DNA of 64,000 nucleotides from Bryoerythrophyllum caledonicum. Lineage: Eukaryota; Streptophyta; Bryopsida; Pottiales; Pottiaceae. The DNA lies in assembly GCA_963971425.1 (NCBI GenBank), contig OZ020524.1, positions 3,443,773 through 3,507,772 of the forward strand, written 5' to 3'. A program made the position numbers and the translations under genes. Below the pieces are notes generated by a model that made no database searches, was not told the DNA's origin, and saw nothing but the letters and a program-made list of their open reading frames with translations. Numbering within the stretch: position 1 is the first letter of the stretch; the number at the start of each line of letters is the position of its first letter. This document shows, in pieces, positions 33,765 through 44,325 of this stretch.

Positions 33765-34171
33765 GAGCATCTCCACCGGGGCATAGGGCCCCCGGAGAAA
33801 TGCCGTGTTTCCGTAACAAATAGTGGAAAAGTCCACAACGGGAGGTCCATGCCGGCGTCCTGGCCCACCGAGCTGAAGGCGCCGGTAGAAATCAATAGGA
33901 TATTCAGAAAAATTAAAGGGTCACACCGTAATTCCCCATTTCAGGTGTCGAATCACTAAATGACACGTGGAAATTATATATTAATAAATAAAACAAACAA
34001 ATAAATAAATTTATGAAAAAATAAATCAATAAAAAAAATAAAAATAAAAAATCTAGCAGAGTGGCCAATTCGGGGACAGGTGCGGGGAAGAGGGTAACCC
34101 CTCCCGTCCCCTCAAACTTTGGCACCTCTCCCCTGGCGTGGGAAATTCCCCGTCAGGGGGTGGAGATGCTC
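33765..34171. mobile_element. MITE with GAGCATCTCCACC ends, upstream of the NLP gene
   Basis: GAGCATCTCCACC on the left and GGTGGAGATGCTC on the right are exact inverted partners, each flanked by TTA, a 3-bp duplication typical of PIF/Harbinger-type MITEs. Further inverted GC-rich blocks lie inside the ends, with an AT-rich centre. It sits about 1.0 kb before the NLP start codon. It encodes nothing. Confidence 0.75.
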
Positions 34172-34175
34172 TTAG

Positions 34176-35191
34176 TCCAATCCAACTGGCCACAAAAAAC
34201 AAAACTCGAGAAAACCACAAACCCAAATAAAACAAAAACACCATGTTGTCCCACAGGACAAGGCTCTGTCCTGACTCGTGAGACCTTCACGACCCGGCCT
34301 GTGTCGCACTAAATTAAAATACCCCCAATACTTACCCACCGTCAAACCTCACATAAACGAACAACACCTTTACCGTACCGTATCACCATACAGTAAAAGC
34401 CCTTCCGCAGTAAATCCTAGTTGTTCAACACGCCTCCTTTTCCGTATTTTCCTAGTGGGTCCCACCACAGAAGTAACTTACTTCCCCTCACGTCCCACTT
34501 CATGTGGAGCCGTTCATTCCATGCATAATTGTAGCATCGATATTCACCGTACTGCAACGTCACATGTTAATGCATATTCTCTTATTCATCCAGACTCTGA
34601 ATGTAATGATGCCGTTTCATCCATTGGATGGGATTTTCATCGATCATTCCTGCAATTCACGAACGGCTTCCTCATCCGAAAGTCAACCTCAAGCGTAGTA
34701 AAGTTTCTACTCTGAATGCACGGAAATACTATTCTTTCATCCATCTATATTTTAGATGTAAGTCCCGTATTTCATCTAGATTTCCAGTAGAAGTTACGGC
34801 TTCCTCATACTTCCCTTGCGTGGAATCTACCCGGTAGTAACTTTCTCTGAAATCTGCAGTTTACTTACGCTCTCTGAAACCAACGAGAATCTCGATCCCC
34901 GGGCGCTGGTATTCCTATCATCGTCGCACTCCGCCTCTCGCTCGCCATCTTCATCTTCTTCGCGTGTGGTGGCCTCGATTCCTCGGGCGTGAGAGAGAGA
35001 GAGAGAGCGCGAGGGTTTGGTGATGGTGGAGGAGGAGGGAGTGAGCAGGGGGAGGCGGTTGAGGTCGTAGGCGTGAATGAAGGGAGGGGAGGAGAAGACG
35101 GGGGCGGAGTTGCGGCAGCACGCGGGTGGATGGGGGAACGGTAACGGGTAGAGAGAGGGGTCGAGGGTTTGAGAGTGAGAAGGAATTGGAT
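34176..35191 (+). promoter_or_regulatory. 5' flank and leader of the NLP gene
   Basis: This region should hold the promoter and 5' leader. GC content rises sharply from about 34,870. A (GA)n run lies at 34,989-35,008. Three upstream ATGs open short reading frames before the NLP start: 35,023-35,070 (15 codons), 35,077-35,151 (24 codons) and 35,130-35,144 (4 codons). If the leader includes them they would reduce or condition translation. No clear TATA box or transcription start can be fixed from sequence. Confidence 0.4.
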
Positions 35192-36409
35192 ATGGAGATG
35201 CCGTCTCCGAATGAGAGGTATCAGCCGCGATGGAGATCCAGCGAGCTGGTGGCGTTCAGCCAGCAGTTGTCGCCGGGGGGCCAGGCGGCGTTTCTGCCGT
35301 CGGGCGGGGGGGATTCCAAGTTCGTGATCGACGACTCGTTGCTGTCGGATCTCATGGATCTGGACCCGCTGTGCGATCAGAGCGGGGAGCCCTGGGTGGC
35401 GGTCGGGGGCGACTTCGGGCTGCCGTTTGCGGCGTTTTCGCCGGGTGCGTTCTCTCCAGGCAATTTTTCGCCGGTGGCCCTGTCGCCGCCCGCGCCCTCC
35501 CCCTCGCAGCAGCAGCAGCAGTACGCCTTGATTGGGCAGCAGCTGTCGCCGGGGGACGTGTTGATACCGGGGGACGGCGGGGTCCTGATGTCGTCGTCGC
35601 CGGCGTCCGAGGGCGCCATGTTCGCCTTGAGCCCTGGCGCGGGGGCGAATTTCGCCGAGATGTCGCAAATATATCTCTCGCAGCAGCAGCAGCATCAGCA
35701 GGGGCAGCAGGTGGAGGGGAGGATGGGCCCGTACGCGGGGAATTACGGGACGGAGAAGCGAGGCGAGGGAGAGGGATCCTACGCGGGGCAGCAGCAGATG
35801 GTGGAGCAGCCGCAGCCGCAGCCGCATCAACATCACCATGACGCGGGGGGTTATGAGTATATGAATGCGGGGGGCCAGGATTACACCAACGGCGCGGTAA
35901 TGGCGCGGCCGGGGAATTCGCGCAAGCGGCTGGTAGTAGGCGGCGCAGGGCAGTCGCTCAGGGAGCGCATGATGCAGGCTCTGCGGTCAATCGGGAAGTC
36001 GTGCGTGGACGTGCTGGCGCAGGTGTGGATGCCGGTGCGGACGGCCGACGGGTTTCTGGTGCTGTCGACGCGCGAGCAGCCGTTCGTGCTGGAGCACAAG
36101 ACGGATCGCATGTGGACGTACCGCACGATCAGCGAGAATTATGTGTTCGGGGTGTCGGGGGGCTTTCCGGGGCTGCCGGGACGCGTGTATCTGCAGCAGG
36201 TGCCGGAGTGGACGCCGAATGTGCAATTCTACAGCGATCACGAGTACCTGCGGGTGAAGCACGCAATGGCGTGCGACGTTCGGGGGACGCTGGCGGTTCC
36301 CGTCTTCGAAGCCACCTCGCGGAATTGCCTCGCGGTGATCGAGCTCGTCATGAAAGCGGAGAAGGTTCAGTATGCTCCGGAGATCGACATCATATGCCGA
36401 GCTCTGCAG
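35192..36409 (+). CDS. NLP exon 1: leader and first part of the GAF-like region
   Basis: 406 codons. The first 250 are low complexity, with Gln runs ([23 protein letters not shown]) and a His-rich [20 protein letters not shown] near residue 52 is an acidic, potentially activating stretch. Conserved NLP sequence begins at [12 protein letters not shown] and runs to ICRALQ. It ends CTGCAG|gtttgg in phase 0. The frame stays open through the intron to 36,733, so a retained intron would add 108 unrelated residues. Confidence 0.9.
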
Positions 36410-39400
36410 GTTTGGGATCCTTCCTTGTTGCACACACATGAACGAGTGATTTGTTCGGTGAAGGGAAAAATGATCGATCATAATTTGCTTCTCCACCAGT
36501 ATCCTGTAGCCATGGAAAGGAATATTGCTAGGAAATTGCGGATTAGTGGGGGTAAGAGAGCACCCTTGCTTCATCGCGACGTTGTGCATGACAATTTGAG
36601 CAAGAGAGAGCATTCTCTAGGTTTGAGCTGTGCTGGTTGTGGAGTGCGCGTGTCTAGTTGGGGTTTGTGGAGTTGTCTCTTTCTGGTATCTAAGCGTCTG
36701 TACCCGCTGGATCGCACTTTGAAGAGACGTTAATGTCGAGGTTGATTTCGACGATGTTATTGACCTTGTGGGCTGAGCTTTTGTGTACGCCGAAAACTAT
36801 CTCAATTGGATCATAGTTGAAGTTGCTGTTGAATCACGCGCACAGTAGTCAGTGGCAATTAAGAACTTGTGTGTATTTACTATTGTCTGTTGATCAACGT
36901 GCAGGCTGTGAACTTGTCATGCATGGATGGGGTGGAACTTCCTGCTCTAGAGGTGCGAATGCATTTTCCTATTTCACCAATCTTGTTGTCACAGTGAAGT
37001 AAAGAAGATTTTGTTAGGAATGGTTTTCACGACGAGTTTAGCAGTAGCCTTCTCTGGGTTTACTCAGAGGGAATGGATATTATTTTGGACAGTTAGCACC
37101 GTAACAGCAAACTCTGCTCGGATTGTCTGCCACAGATGAATTTAATGCAGGATGGCTAGCTCTATAGCAGGCGTAGAAGTATTCACGATCATCTCAAAGA
37201 TAGCGTGCCTTGTTTTTCCAATAGATGATTACGTAATTTCAAGTGGAATATTGTTCGTATGTTAAGGAATGAAGTAATTTCGTTACTCTAACTCGAGGTC
37301 TTGCAACAGTTCCGAACGCAAGGCCGCCGCTCTGCGCTCGCAGAGATCGCAGAAGTTTTGACGGCTGTGTGCGAGACGCACAACCTGCCGTTGGCACAGA
37401 CTTGGGTCCCTGGCAGCCACGTCGCGATGGACAAGCCTGCGAGCAATAAGAAGTCTCGCATCGAGAGTGGAGGGACCAACAGTGGCAGTGGAAGCCACGG
37501 CAACAGCCGGGTGTGTCTGCGCACCGGCGACGGTCCCCACTACGTGAAGGACAGCAAGATGTGGGGCTTCCGGCAGGCATGCCTGGAGCATTTTCTGGAC
37601 AGGGGGCAGGGCGTTCCCGGGAAGGCGTTTGTGTCAAATCAGCCAGCGTTCGAGAGCGACGTGAAGAATTTCAGCAAGATCGAGTACCCTCTGGGGCACT
37701 ACGCACAGCTCTTTGGGCTGACGGCAGCTGTGGCGATCAGGTTGCGTAGCATCCACACGGGGACGGACGACTTCGTGCTGGAGTTCTTCCTGCCGGTGAA
37801 TTGCGTGAGCAGCAACGAGCAGCAGGTGATGCTGAACTCTCTGTCAATCACGATGCAGCGCGTGTGCCGGAGCCTGCGGACGGTGACGGACAAGGAGTTT
37901 GCGGATGAGGTGAAGGCTGCATCGGCGGAGGAGAACGAGGAGGTGGAGAGCACGCTGGCGAAACCCGGGGATGCGGTGGATGAGCAGGGAAATGGCGGTG
38001 CGGGTGCAAGCATGAAGCCGTCAGCGGGAGGAGCAGCGGAAGAGGTCACGGCAATATTGAGAACCCAAGAGAAGGAGGTATTACATGCGCCAGTGGTGGC
38101 ACAGCCGGTGGCGGTAGGGCCATTGGATCGATCTCCGTCAGTGGCAAGTGAGAGCATACCAGCAGTGGAGTCCAATGCAGTTGTGGAGCCGGTTGCTCAG
38201 AGCGAGAAGCGAGCGATGCCGGAGGTCGGAGGGGTTCGAACTTTCACAAGCGCTGGACCTGCTGCGATTGGTGGAAACCAGAATCGAAGGCTTGACAGAA
38301 GACGAGGGACGACAGAGAAGACGATAGGTCTGGATGTACTGCAACAGTACTTTGCGGGGAGCCTGAAAGATGCTGCGAAGAGCATCGGAGGTGGGTTCCT
38401 CTTCCTCCGTGTAGGATAGACATCTGGGTTTGTTTGTTTCGAGTACGAATGTCCAGGAATTTCTGTGCAGAATTTTGTATGATTCAGTTTGTGGAGCTTG
38501 AGCATAACTGAGTAGTGTAGTTTGCTGTTGTTAATAGTGAACCCTTGTATCAGGCTGTGTGACTCATCATCCGGTTGTTTCCGTGCAGTGTGCCCAACTA
38601 CATTGAAGAGGATTTGTCGTCAGCACGGGATTTCAAGATGGCCATCTCGGAAGATCAACAAAGTGAGCCGATCTCTGAAGAAACTGCAAGGAGTGATCGA
38701 GTCGGTGCAGGGTGCAGATGGGACGTTACGGATCAATGCACTAAGTGGTGACATTGCGTCGGCAGCAGTTGCCGCTGCTGCAGTGACCGGGGGTGTGCAG
38801 GCAGCGAAGGAGATCCCAGGCGGTAGTGAAACAGGTGGCCCTGACAATGGCTCCCCTAGCGAGCATCAGAACGAGCATGACGGGCTCAGTAATGGAGAGA
38901 GCAATTTAACTCCTGTGGCGGGAGAGGAGGGCACGTCCTCTCCACGAGGGGATCCGCGTTCCTATGCCAAGGGCTGTCCTGGGAATGGGAAGATCAGCGG
39001 TGACCACAGGTCGTTGGTGGTCGAGGTAAACGACAGGGACAGGAATTCGGACGAAAGCTCTGGAGCTGGTGCTGGGTCCACAAACCATGACGGTGATGAG
39101 TACACTGTCTCAGCTGAGCTAGAGTCTGAAGGCACTGATCACAAGGGTGGGTACGGAGCCAGTCCCTTGGATAAGTCCAGGGTGCTGCATGGCACAAACA
39201 GTCGAAGCCAGACTTGTGGCTCCGAATGGGATAGGTCCCCGAACGGAAGCATGTCGGACTATGGCAGACACACAGATTCTGGAAGTGGGACTGGTTTTAA
39301 CGGCGGCGCGATTTGCGTGGAGTCGCGTGTGCATGGCGGCGGGAGTGCTCTGGCTGCATTGCGGGACTCAGATTTGAGTTCGTATGGTTATCCTGGGTCG

Positions 39401-39895
39401 GCCCACTATGACGCTGCCGGCGAATATGGCAAGTATGCTCCGGAGGATTCCCCAAGAGAGGTGACAGGGGGCCATCGCACAGGTTCCTCGCAGCACAATG
39501 GTAATGACTCGAGCTCTCCTTCATCTGGTGCCGATGGGCATCGGAAGCACTGGCCACTTCCAATGATAGAGCCGGACTCGGTGACGGTGAAGGCGACTTT
39601 CGAGGCGGACACGGTTCGGTTCAAGCTGCTTGTCGGCTCTGGGTACTTGGACCTAAGAAATGAAGTGAGCCAGAGACTGAAAGTGGATGGACAAGGGTTT
39701 GACCTCAAGTATCTGGACGACGAAGAGGAATGGATGCTGATCACATGCGATGCGGACGTGAAGGAATGCATCGAAGTGGCGCAGACTTTGGGGAGACACA
39801 CCGTGAAGCTGATGGTGCGGAAGAGCAATTCAAACAACTCCAGTGGAAACACGTCGAATGTGAGTCTGCAGGACATGAACTGCCAATTGGCTTAG
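35192..39895 (+). CDS. NLP: NIN-like protein (NLP) transcription factor, RWP-RK and PB1 domains
   Basis: Four exons joined by GT-AG introns: 35,192-36,409, 36,905-36,952, 37,298-38,390 and 38,589-39,895, giving 1,221 residues. The ATG at 35,192 ([11 protein letters not shown]) is the first in-frame ATG. In order: a Gly/Ser/Gln-rich leader; the conserved NLP amino-terminal (GAF-like, nitrate-responsive) region, residues about 253-600, with [18 protein letters not shown] and [17 protein letters not shown], about 760-815, with [13 protein letters not shown]; a long Ser/Gly-rich linker; PB1, 1,118-1,198, with Lys in VTVKATF and the acidic LDDEEEW...CDADV box. Family knowledge: NLPs are nuclear regulators that bind nitrate-responsive promoter elements and pair through PB1. 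About 1,220 residues is longer than the usual 800-1,000, mainly through the linker. All splice junctions keep frame. High confidence. Confidence 0.95.
36905..36952 (+). CDS. NLP exon 2: 48-bp microexon
   Basis: 'caacgtgcag|GCT...GAG|gtgcga' gives 16 codons, [16 protein letters not shown], phase 0 on both sides. AVNL directly after ALQ is exactly what NLP proteins show at this place, which is the main reason to accept so small an exon. Skipping it would keep the frame. Confidence 0.8.
37298..38390 (+). CDS. NLP exon 3: second GAF-like half and start of RWP-RK
   Basis: Entered after 'ctaactcgag' ([17 protein letters not shown]) in phase 0; the in-frame TAA at 37,289 rules out an earlier start, and 'ttgcaacag' 12 bp further is an alternative acceptor that would drop four residues. 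It contains [29 protein letters not shown] and [10 protein letters not shown], then an acidic linker and [21 protein letters not shown]. It ends in phase 1 at ATCGGAG|gtgggt inside the RWP-RK domain. Confidence 0.9.
38589..39895 (+). CDS. NLP exon 4: rest of RWP-RK, linker, PB1, stop
   Basis: After 'ttgtttccgtgcag' the codon G|TG completes Val, then [21 protein letters not shown]. The linker of about 285 residues is rich in Ser, Gly and acidic residues and is probably disordered. PB1 follows, with both the basic Lys and the acidic cluster, so it could bind either face of another PB1. The TAG is at 39,893-39,895, after QDMNCQLA. Confidence 0.92.
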
Positions 39896-40755
39896 AGTAG
39901 GTTTTCCTTACGTCGTCTAGGTTGTCGGAGTCGATTCCCACAGCGGGAGAATATTAAGTTTAAGTGTAGGGTAGGTGAATCCGGAGGACCGAGGTCGTCA
40001 GCCCGAGCGATGGATGTGAGAGCGTGCACTTCCAATCATGAGGGGTACTGCTGGTGTCTTTCTGTGGTCAAGGGCTGCGTGGAGGAACTCCGGTTGTATT
40101 TTTATGAAACATAGAAATAGGTCAGCACATACTTAGGGCTTCAGGTACTAGTCCCTTTCCATGATCTTTGGTGGATGTGATACAATCAACATTCAATCAA
40201 CTCGTTGAATCCTATACTCGTCCGTTCCGACGTTGCTTGTTACGCTAAATTCCTCATGTTGTGGCCATCCAATTTTGGGTCGATGTAGGAAGATTCCCTG
40301 AAATCTGATGATCATTCTGATCTCCAACTGTGCCGACTGCGAGGCGGATGTTGGACCTGTGCCAGATTCTAGTTTTGGCTACACTCGAACAGCGCTCGCT
40401 GTAGTTGTTCTCCCAGATTTAGGCAAAGCGTGCGGTGTCCAAGTAGATTAGGGCCAATATTAACTCTTTTTAGAATCTGCGCTCTGCAGCACTTGTAGTA
40501 TTCAAGCGCTGGCATGTTCTAATAAGCTGCTGCATTTCACGAAGCTTCACCCTAGATCCTATTCCGGGTCGCTCATGGATCAACTACGGATCGAACTCCG
40601 ATTGGCACGCCTGATTCCGCTAAAAGCCGAGGATGACAGTTACAGGAGAGCGCATGCTAATCGTGGTCCAGGTGGGGCCCATCTCACAATACTTGCGGGA
40701 GTGCTTCCTCTGGGCTGCGCCGTGTCGCTTACGTTGGAGTATATGAACTGTTTAC
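39896..40755 (+). other. 3' flank of the NLP gene
   Basis: Presumably holds the 3' UTR. I see no definite poly(A) signal ('aaacatagaaatag' near 40,105 is only suggestive). No ORF of note. Confidence 0.35.
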
Positions 40756-41085
40756 CTGAATCAAACCAAGGACTCCACCACTTTTTGAACACGCCCAGTT
40801 GCGGGAGCGAATCTTCCAGGATTTCTTGTCACTAGACGGCACGACTGATGCTATATCCGGTGGCTCCGCTGCAGTGGTGCCATCGCAGCCGCTCCGTGCA
40901 TCCTGGATAGGCGGAATCTCCATCGTGTCTGGTACGCAATCATCTCCCAAGCTGCCATTTCGGGCGGCCCGACTCCCGCGCCGCAGCGCCGGGGACGTAC
41001 ATTCCTGCCACCCTCTCAACCGCTCCTCCTTTCGCTTCCTGGAGCTTGCAGGGGCAGACACGCCCTTGCACGAACCGGGGCTCAT
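40756..41085 (-). CDS. Possible first exon of an unrecognised minus-strand gene
   Basis: From the ATG at 41,085 a 110-codon open run (MSPGSCKGVSAPASSRKRKE... to ...GGVLGLIQ) ends at CAG|gtaaac, a good 5' splice site, in phase 0. Just upstream on this strand are TTTAGGG repeats and GGCCCAT, resembling the telo-box and site II motifs common near plant housekeeping gene starts. The peptide is basic and Ser/Gly-rich and not recognised. No second exon was found before the NLP gene, which runs convergently. An ORF in the opposite strand overlaps, so coding direction is unproven. Confidence 0.3.
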
Positions 41086-42022
41086 GATGGCCCTAGACCC
41101 TAGACCCTAAACCTATGGGCCCTAAAGCCTACACCTTGGGAGGAAGCTCATATTCAGGGGCGGTTCACACTACGGCGGTCGAGCCTAGAAGACAAAGGCC
41201 AAACTCCATCTAAAATTTAGCCAAGAGGACAATGTAGGAGTGGAATAAACAATTTGTCGTCTTGGTCGCTCATTAGAATTATTTGTAAAGGGAACTGGTC
41301 TTTTGTCCTCCTTTTTTCACGGAAATGAAAATCTAACCTGTATTTGAGTGTAGCCGCAAAGTAATCATGTGAAATAAATTCAGGATTTGAGGGTTTCATG
41401 GAGGTGTTAGTTACCACAAATTGGCACAAATCTCCCAAAAACAAACAAGAACAGTGTTGAAGAGTGTTGGCTAATTGGACCAATGTGGTATGCATATTTA
41501 GCAAAGTCATTGACATGGTTGATTGAACAAGTGTGGCCCATATAGATGCAGAATGTTGCTGACATGGCTAACTTGAACAGTGTGTACCATGTGACAACAC
41601 TTGGTGCTCAATAAAAGCCAGGCTCAAACTAGAGTTTGGGAATCTTGGGGCTCAAATCTTAATATGTCCAGTGTTCTATTCAAGGTCTACAGTAAAACCC
41701 TGCCAGTGAACTTGGCGACCCTGGCTTTTCCATTTTACACGTCAGAAACTGAGGATTTGAGGTACTTTGCGGATAACTCTATTGTGTAAAGCCCCAAAGG
41801 AAAAGTCCACTAGCCATTACCCTTACCATTTGGAAGGCTCTAATCCATCTTTTACCTCACATACCACTCCATTTTCTAAAATTTTCTTCTCTCTTTGTAT
41901 TTAGCCTTGGATCCTAGAAAAGAACACATTCATGTTTTGCTTTCCATGGTCATGGTTATGAAATACGTTATTGTCGGCATTTTGGCATTGCAAAAATTGC
42001 AATTTTCCAACATAATGCACAA

Positions 42023-42063
<41 letters not shown>

Positions 42064-42119
42064 AATGGTGATGATGATGGCGGTTTACACCATGGAAGGA
42101 CATAAGGTGAATACAAGGA
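41086..42119. other. Spacer with a (GAT)n microsatellite
   Basis: A near-perfect (GAT/ATG)n run lies at 42,024-42,078. The rest is AT-rich. ORFs reading poly-His or poly-Ser across the run are artefacts. Confidence 0.7.
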
Positions 42120-43385
42120 CATGTTGGCAATGGGAGCGGTATGGAGGTTTTTTGAAGTACAATCTCTTGAGGTCATATTCGGAGGTTGATTTTTGCAAGT
42201 GAATGAGGGTAAGCATATCTACATTCAATTATTTGTGTACTCTTTTGAGGCCTATCTTGAAGAAGGAGGAGACACGTTTAAGGCAAAGTATTCTAGTAGA
42301 GTGTAGAATTGTTGTAACTCTTTCTTGGTTAGCTAGTGGTAATACTCTGATAATGATTGGTGGTTTATTTGGAATAGGGAGGAGTACAACTTCAAAAATT
42401 GTAAGGGAATGTTGTGAAGCAATTAGAATTTGGCTAATGCCATTGGTTTTTAAAAAACCAGCCTTAGGTTGAATGAAAAATATTGCTTTTAAGTTTGAAG
42501 CATTACATGGAATTTCGCTTATCATAGGGGCAATAGATGGTAGCCACATTCCCATCATAGCACCTCCTCATGACCCGACATCATATTATTGCCGAAAAGG
42601 TTTGTACTCATGCTTATTACAAGGGGTTGTGGATTCAACACGGAAGTTTTGGGACTATGATTTTGGATGGTGTGGACAAATGCATGATTGGGCATTGTTC
42701 CAAAAATGAGAAATTGGGAAGAAGACAATGAAAGGTGTATTTTAACCATTCAAATTCATTGGAGATGCCGCTTACCCTATGCGGCCTTCATTTATTCACC
42801 ATTTAAAGGAGAAAAAGAGAGATTGAGTAGGGAAAACGCATATTGGAATTTCATTCAATCATGCACCCAAATGGCTATAGAGAGCGCTTTTGGTATTTTT
42901 AAGGGAAGATGGTGCATATTATTGAAAGAAATGACACGCCTCTCCAAAATTTGGCAAACATTATCACCGCAAGCATATGTCTACATAATCTGTGCATTAT
43001 GGAGGGTGACGTATTTGACATGAATCGGGCAAAAATTGCTGAAATAAAATTACAAAAAGAAGCAAATGATACATTAGGTAATATGCGTGAGACTAAGATG
43101 TTTCATGTACTTCAATGATCATTGAGGGAAATGAGAAAAATATAGAACAAAAATCTAGGGGCTGAAGAGGCATCAATCATTGAACCAAAGGAAGAACAAG
43201 AAATTGAGAATGAAAATAATATTGACCACCAAGAAACAAAGAAGGAGCGCCAAGAAAAAATGAAATATATGTTGGCTGATGTTGTACGTGTTCATGAATT
43301 GTTGGCTGAGAGTTTTTATAGAACATAGTTGGCCGAGAAAACAACCATTGAATTTGAAGGCTACAATTTTAATTCCAAGTAGTTC
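42120..43385 (+). pseudogene. PIF/Harbinger transposase, frameshifted
   Basis: The amino part (from the ATG at 42,203) reads STFNYLCTLLRPILKKEETR and an HTH-like TMIGGLFGIGRSTTSKIV-type segment, then the DDE domain: IGAIDGSHIPI (first Asp), GQMHDWALF (second Asp) and AIESAFGIFKGRW (Glu). All three acidic residues can be seen but not in one frame: there is a stop at 42,470, a shift near 42,700 and another near 42,910. A Glu/Lys-rich tail (EEQEIENENN, ETKKERQEK) ends near 43,330. DDE_Tnp_4-type enzymes cut at TWA sites. No inverted ends were located. Its right edge abuts the broken LINE RNase H at about 43,385. Confidence 0.75.
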
Positions 43386-44325
43386 ATGGGGCACTGTGAA
43401 AATGTGTGCCAGTTCGTTGGGGGTATTGCATGGTAATTACCGTAAGGGTTTTATGGATAGCCATCATTTTGGCTCTAATGATGTTTTGAAGTCTATGTAG
43501 TCTATTGGCAAGTATAATTCTTTTGGTGGGGTTGTATGTTCTATAGCCGGCTTTTTCCGAGTGCAAATGTCCCAGGCTTACTTCGGTTGGTTCTTTGAAG
43601 GAAATGTCGATGTAGTAACTAAAGTTGGGGTCAAAATTGAGAGGGGTGTGAGTTTGGTAATTAGATAGTAATAGGATTGGAGGGGTTAGTGGTGTAAAGT
43701 TGTTCATAGAGGGGGTCTTAGACGATTTTTTATTGCAGTTTACATGGATTTGTGTAGGTGTGGGTGGGGCAATCGCGGTGTATACATTATTGATGTTGAG
43801 ATTTTTGTAATTAGTGTGAGTTGATCTAGGTGTTCTATTGTGCCAATTTCTTGGTTCTGGTGATGTATACATAGGAAACGTAGGGTTGATGGTTTAATAT
43901 GGGGCTTTTGTATTTCTAGTGGTAGAGTAGGTTTCATGTATGTCATTGAGTCCGATTTGAATAATGCTATGAAATGAGAGTCCGGAAATGGGCCTGACTG
44001 TGGATTAAAGATCTGGTACCAATTGGTGTCGGATGTGATGATAATAGTGGTGGAATGATTAGGGTCGTTGTTTGCTGCTAGTCACGCCCATTGCTTTGTT
44101 TGTTGTGATTCTTTGTCATTGTGGGGATGTGCAAGGCCTATTCCGTTACATCTATAGTCAAATGCTTTCCCAAGTGAACCAAATATTTTATCTTGCTCGT
44201 ATTCAGAGTAGAACTTTGAAATTTTTGTGGATCATGTGACGGGAGATGAAAAGTATTAATTTTTTATGTCAAATGATGTGATGATAGAGTCTAACAGAGG
44301 GGCTGGTAGTGTGTAGTGTGCATGT
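43384..44325 (-). pseudogene. LINE segment 3: RNase H domain, broken
   Basis: Minus-strand coding of the long LINE continues here: a connector (THFIALFKSD..., KPTLPLEIQKPHIKP), then RNase H starting YYIDISFKEP (first Asp) and IIRAKMMAIHKTL, where the catalytic Glu (RAELMAI in the 9.3-kb copy) is Lys. Frameshifts are frequent. The domain stops in HIFT just before its next catalytic Asp, where Harbinger-related DNA begins. Confidence 0.65.

Noticed and set aside
34865-35839. A 324-codon minus-strand frame across the NLP leader and exon 1
   Set aside because: An antisense shadow of GC-rich coding DNA: Arg/Leu/Pro-rich, no domain.
36410-36733. Continuation of NLP exon 1 as coding to the stop at 36,733
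   Set aside because: A good GT donor follows ALQ, the peptide after it does not resemble NLPs, and the spliced product restores conserved sequence. It can only arise by intron retention.
41086-41115. CCCTAGACCCTAGACCCTAAA as an interstitial telomere
   Set aside because: Only three degenerate units; better read as telo-box-like promoter motifs or chance.
42024-42078. Poly-His or poly-Ser proteins
   Set aside because: They are translations of a (GAT)n microsatellite.
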